Origin: Moniliophthora roreri
Lineage: Eukaryota; Basidiomycota; Agaricomycetes; Agaricales; Marasmiaceae
Assembly (NCBI GenBank): GCA_001466705.2
Contig: LATX02000002.1
Span: forward strand, 1 to 64,000
Direction: 5' to 3'
Length of the DNA stretch: 64,000 nt
The position numbers and the translations under genes are program-made. Under the pieces are notes generated by a model. The model had not been told where the DNA came from, did not search any database, and saw only the letters and a list, made by a program, of their open reading frames with translations. Within the stretch, counting starts at the first letter, position 1; the number at the start of each line of letters is the position of its first letter. Shown here piece by piece: positions 59,801 through 64,000 of this stretch.

Positions 59801-60522
59801 GCGGATAGCAGAGGATGAAGAGAACGACAGCGATAGCGTTAGTTCTATTGGATCGTAGTTGGACTTTGCTTAAATGCCACTTTCTTTCTACACCACAATT
59901 TACGCGTCCTTGTTTACCGACATTCCTTTCAGTGAGAAACGGAATAATATCCAACGTAATGCGACTTATCTGTACGGGGATTGCGCTCCGCATGATTCCT
60001 GGTTGCTGACCCTTTCACCACCGAGGCCCCGACGTATCGCGTCGAATGCCAAGTTGATCTATGCGTAAGACTGGATGGGTCACCGGAACAGTATTCTGGC
60101 CTGTCATTTCTCGGTCAACCTCTCGCAACCATCGCTAACGGAACGGGCCATGCAATCTGTCGATTGCTGTCTAGACTCTACAGAGCTCCTCCATTTTCCC
60201 GTGATCTCGGAATGAGCTCTACTAGGTATCTCGGGATCAGCCGCCGGCCAGCCACTGATGCTTGCGCTAATGATGCTGTCAATAGTATGACAGATGCAAC
60301 GAATTCAAAAATGATCTGGTTCGACAATCATGGAAGCAAGTTTATCTGCACGCATGCTCGCCTCGGTCTTGGTTTGGACAACTTCGCAGGGTTGGTGAGA
60401 AGCCGGATAATTCCTGTGGGTGCATCGATCAAAAAAAGATACTCTTGTGGACTGTTATATGAGCAACCCGGGTAATCTCTGAAGTAATCACTTTCCCCCC
60501 ATTCCCTTCAACTCCAACCATC
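59801..60522 (+). other. Unrecognised open stretch upstream of the terpene cyclase
   Basis: From about 59,997 to 60,475 the plus strand is open for about 160 codons (VECQVDLCVRLDGSPEQY; WFDNHGSKFICTHARLGLGL). I recognise no family. It may be an exon of an unknown gene or a relic. The end must contain the promoter of the cyclase gene. Confidence 0.3.
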
Positions 60523-61424
60523 ATGGAGGTGCCAATGGTATTCTCGGAGGCAAGGACTGATGATGCACCGAAAAACTACTCTCATCGCTTTGCGGGATGC
60601 CTTAACGCTGCCTGCGGGATGCTTTGGTCCTCGGCCTATGTCCTGTACGTTCGCCAAGCTCATAAAGACAGTTCGTACGGAATGCCGGTCTTCGCGCTCT
60701 GCCTCAACCTAGCTTGGGAGTTCGTGCACACTTTTGTATATCCCCTTCACGGTATTGGACGTTACATCCACTTTCCATGGGTCTTCTTGGATATGTGAGT
60801 GCACCTTCCGCGTCGCGTTTTCTACTGTTTTGACTGACTTTCGGTCCGTCACGCAGACTATTACTCGTACAAACCCTTAAACACGGTCCAGAACAATGGT
60901 CACACTCGAGTCCTATCATGGCTGAAAACTTCTACGTCGTCGTTATCATCTGCCTCTTCCTTGCTTTGGTCGCGCAATGGCTCTTCACTCACGAATTCTC
61001 CAAATCTAATTCGTGTTTTTGGTCGGCGTATCTGTGTCAGAACGTGCGTCCCGTCCTCTGGCCCACTTTTCCAATTTTCGCACCATTATTCATATCTTTT
61101 CCGGTACAGATACTATCCTGGGGATCGGTTTGGCAGCTCATCGCTCGTGGCCACCCTTCTGGACATTCCATCCCGATATGGTGCGCGTTCATAACGAATA
61201 TCACTATCTCATCTCACTAGTCCGAGACTGATGATGGCGTCAGGTGGTGTCGGTTTCTGGGGTCTTTGGCCGCGAATCTGCGGTATCTCTACCGTGTCCG
61301 TGCTTGGCCAGAGAAGTACGCCTTCTTATCGTCACCCTTAGCCCTTTGGATGTTATGGGCGCCTTGTGCAGCTGATCTACTATATCCGCTCGCGTTTCAA
61401 TTAGTGTCGCGGCAACCAAAGTAA
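60523..61424 (+). CDS. PaxB-type transmembrane terpene cyclase
   Basis: Integral-membrane cyclase family that closes prenyl chains in fungal indole-diterpenes and meroterpenoids. Four exons (60523-60794, 60857-61043, 61110-61180 and 61244-61424) give 236 residues, close to the usual 240. Features: a first helix (CLNAACGMLWSSAYVLYVRQ), then YGMPVFALCLNLAWEFVHTF, the conserved N..WE motif where catalytic acid residues lie, then YVVVIICLFLALVAQWLF, WQLIARGHPSGHSIPIWW, RFLGSLAANLRYLYR and a last helix ending ADLLYPLAFQLVSRQPK. The third intron was placed by frame continuity. The P450 3' of it suggests a terpenoid cluster. Confidence 0.82.
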
Positions 61425-62639
61425 TGAAGTGGAATTTGAAGGAACAGCATAAATTATACTTCTTGTTATGTTGTAATTGCAAGTACTTTACTATTAGCAC
61501 TAGCAGCAAATCATGAACGAACTGCAATCACGACTGCCTTAACTCGTTGGGGATACGTGCCAGATAGCCCGGAGTAAGTGCTGTTGCGCATGTTCCCCTC
61601 AGGGACACCCTACTAGTTCCAAGGGATACGAAAGAACGGCTAGGAGCGGTCCCGAACAGGATAGGTAATCCGAGTTGCAGAATAACCTTTGTGGGTGAAT
61701 AGCGATGAGTGCAGATTGAGTAGATGAGGGTGGTCAGGTTAAGTATAGGTACACCCTTGAGCGGGAAGATCGACTCTCGGCTCAAGTGGCTAGTGGACCC
61801 ACAACTGTAGTACGTGAAGCGTCATCTAGTATGTTCTGTCGTTTTGTACTTGTGGGCGTACCGGGTGCAATCAATACCCCGGGGAAAGTCGAGTAATAGA
61901 GACTGAAATCCCCTGAATTATGAGCTCATGACCTTGGGTCTCGTAGTGCCATGAAAGGTACATATGCGAACTACACCTCGGTATGTTCATTCCGAGGGAG
62001 AAGGGCCGACTGTTCAGGCTTTTGGTTCTTGTCCCGAATGGTTCTTGTCCCGAATGACGTGCGGGCCGACAAGGTGGTAGAAAATCCCAAGCTTCTCAAA
62101 AGGACTGATGCTCGTCCCGAGATTCAGACCAGGTTGCATGCTAAATTCTCTGCATGAGGATCGAGAATGTTGTCAAAACGACAGCCGCACACACCGATTT
62201 GAGCGCTCTCATTACCCTGAAGCCTCGCATGCTACGGATCTCCTCCAGGATATTAGTCCGGTATGGTCTAAAGAGTCGTCGTGCCGATCCAGCCATAAGC
62301 CCATATCGCCTAATTGAAGGACTACGTAGTACATCGGCCAGAAACATACGTGGTGGTTAACAAGCAACGTGGGTGCGTGTGAACTTGGTCAAATTCCGAT
62401 GTGGTCGCCAATCACAGCCGTGCCCACCGACCGTAACCAACCTACCTCAACAAGTTTTCTGATTCTTCAGGACCTCTGCGCAGCCCTCGCTTTACATTGG
62501 CCAAGACCACAGTCCAACGGAACGATTTCCTCAGGTCTCGTAAATCTCCAACAACGACATCGGCTCTCCAGCGCTCCACAACCGTTGGAACCTACCCATC
62601 AAAGTCCAGGTTTTGATGGTCAGAACAAAAATTGACAGG
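61425..62639. other. Intergenic region, no gene recognised
   Basis: Short frames on both strands (e.g. 61,528-61,785 minus) have no motif. A 16-bp tandem duplication ggttcttgtcccgaat occurs at about 62,024-62,056. Confidence 0.45.
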
Positions 62640-62983
62640 GTTGTTTTGTCTTGAACGATATGTGAAGGTTGATGCTCGTTTGAATCCGGGAGAAGTGGCG
62701 ATGGGGTTATGGGATGTTTGCAATTATTATGCCCGTGGTCCTAGGTCCCGCTATCGTTACGCTCATCTACCTTGAACGCAAAGCGCAGGCCCTGGTTTCT
62801 ACTAGTACTTGGTCTAATACAGAAACTATTCCGACTGCAAACATTTTTAATTTGTTGTCCCGACTCCCTTCAAGGCACTGTCAGTTCCTGATACATCGTC
62901 AACGCCGAGAAGCTACTGAAGATACTTACGGACGTTTTGTGAACCCTGATCTGCCACCGATCGACTTTTTGCCATCCAAATAA
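62640..62983 (+). pseudogene. Major-facilitator (siderophore-transporter-like) relic
   Basis: One plus-strand segment reads WRWGYGMFAIIMPVVLGP and then IVTLIYLERKAQ. This is the pattern of a loop and helix in fungal MFS iron-siderophore transporters. The remaining helices are absent, stops lie just upstream, and the 3' part (to 62,983) keeps no family features. A short decayed fragment. Confidence 0.5.
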
Positions 62984-63183
62984 TCAAACTCCCCCCATCA
63001 GCACCTTTTGCATCACTCCGACACCCTACTTATCTCAGTCTGGGCAGTAAATTGATGAATTCGGTCGAGCTGGCTCGCCGACGTCGCACGCACGAAAATT
63101 CACACAAGGTGGGAAAGCAGTTGCCAGTGATGACATACCAGGGCCCGTCCTTCAAGCCGCTTCTCTTCCACACACCCACGTCC

Positions 63184-64000
63184 ATGCCACTATACCTCGG
63201 AGTTGCGATATTACTTCTGGTCCTGTGGGCCATACGTGCCCTACGAAGAACTCGATTGGCATCTCCTGGACTGACTGGACCACCAGTTCCCAGCTTCATC
63301 TTTGGACACGCGTTGGATGTTGCACAGGCACCTATTGGAACACGATATAACGAATGGGAGAAACAATATGGTCTTACTTATCAGCTCAAGGGGCCTTTTG
63401 GGGTATGGCATGCCTCATTCCTATCCACTCTCATATTGAAGCCGCCGCCACTATTGTACAGAAAAACACCCTCATCGTCAATGATCCTAAGGGTATGAAT
63501 CATGTTTTACAGGGCAGAAACTATCAGAGGAATAGCGGGGATACTGAACTCATAAAGATATGTGTGGGTTATTACCTTTCATCTGTCAAACAACGACTCT
63601 CACGAATGTCTTTCTTCCTCCTTTCTTTCTAGTTTGGACATAGCTTGTTTAGTGCTGAAGGTATGAAGGAAATTCGGTTTGCAAGCCTCGTGTCATTAAT
63701 TAAAGACCTATTTTAGGAGAAGAACATCGAATGATGCGAAAGACTGTTTCTGGGGCTCTATCGTAGGTTTCGGTCCGGGAAACGAATTTGTAGGATTAAC
63801 GAACAACCGTTTGAAGGAATCAAGCTGTCCAGGAAGTCTCGCATGTCTTCTTTGAATTGGCTGAGCATGTGAGTGAGTTCCTAATATCCTATCAACCTCC
63901 ACCTGCTTAGTGACCATTTTCATCTCATTAGCTCATTCAATCCTGGGAGCAACAGTTGGACGGAAATGAAAGCAGGATCTTTGATATCACACCTGATATC
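63184..64000 (+). CDS. Cytochrome P450, 5' part, runs off the window
   Basis: Membrane-anchored monooxygenase; only the N-terminal exons are inside the window. The start at 63,184 gives anchor MPLYLGVAILLLVLWAIRAL, then a Pro-rich hinge (GLTGPPVPSFIFGHAL), EWEKQYGLTYQLKGPFG, and after a short intron LIVNDPKGMNHVLQ. GHSLFSAEGEEHRMMRK (63,635-63,745) is the helix-C region with the heme-propionate HRMMRK motif, and VQEVSHVFFELAEH follows. ExxR and the Cys-heme loop lie beyond 64,000. The first intron's exact acceptor (63,441 or about 63,462) is uncertain. Possible partner of the upstream terpene cyclase. Confidence 0.8.

Noticed and set aside
61865..61960. Possible tRNA-like sequence
   Set aside because: No consistent cloverleaf or B-box could be drawn.

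Overview
The window reads as nuclear DNA of a mushroom-forming basidiomycete (Agaricomycetes). Genes carry many short introns of about 50-60 nt. The recognisable proteins are fungal: mitochondrial proline dehydrogenase, VPS4, ribosomal protein eL19, a HAL4/SAT4-type kinase, GH76 mannanases with a C-terminal membrane anchor, F-box/LRR proteins, a PaxB-type membrane terpene cyclase and a Plavaka-type transposase.

Layout. (1) 1-16.4 kb is a CpG-poor repeat block: diverged direct repeats, a dead Plavaka-like transposase on the minus strand (3673-7110), a broken hypothetical gene split by about 4 kb of non-coding DNA, and two long duplications that each meet at a single N and look like assembly artefacts. 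(2) 17.9-27.6 kb is ordinary single-copy sequence: PUT1-like proline dehydrogenase, a tandem pair of seven-helix membrane proteins, a small Agaricomycete hypothetical protein and VPS4. (3) 28-60 kb is an array of five GH76 genes (G1-G5) and six F-box genes or relics (F1-F6). G1/F2, G2/F3 and F4/G4 are tail-to-tail pairs. An RPL19 and HAL-kinase island sits in the middle, and the pairs on its two sides are in opposite orientation. G2, G3 and F4 look intact; the others carry lesions. G5 is interrupted by an approximately 1-kb non-autonomous DNA element with terminal inverted repeats, minisatellite arms and a 7-bp target duplication. (4) 60.5-64 kb holds a complete PaxB-like terpene cyclase, a major-facilitator (MFS) transporter relic and the 5' exons of a cytochrome P450 that leaves the window, possibly the edge of a terpenoid cluster.

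The strongest observations are the GH76/F-box module, a 12-nt micro-exon followed by a GC-AG intron in all five GH76 paralogues, a conserved splice-donor-like leader motif upstream of the F-box genes, the interrupting element in G5, and sharp-edged CpG-depleted tracts that cut through genes and through that element. No tRNA, rRNA or CRISPR array was recognised. All exon models were made by eye from splice consensus and reading-frame continuity.
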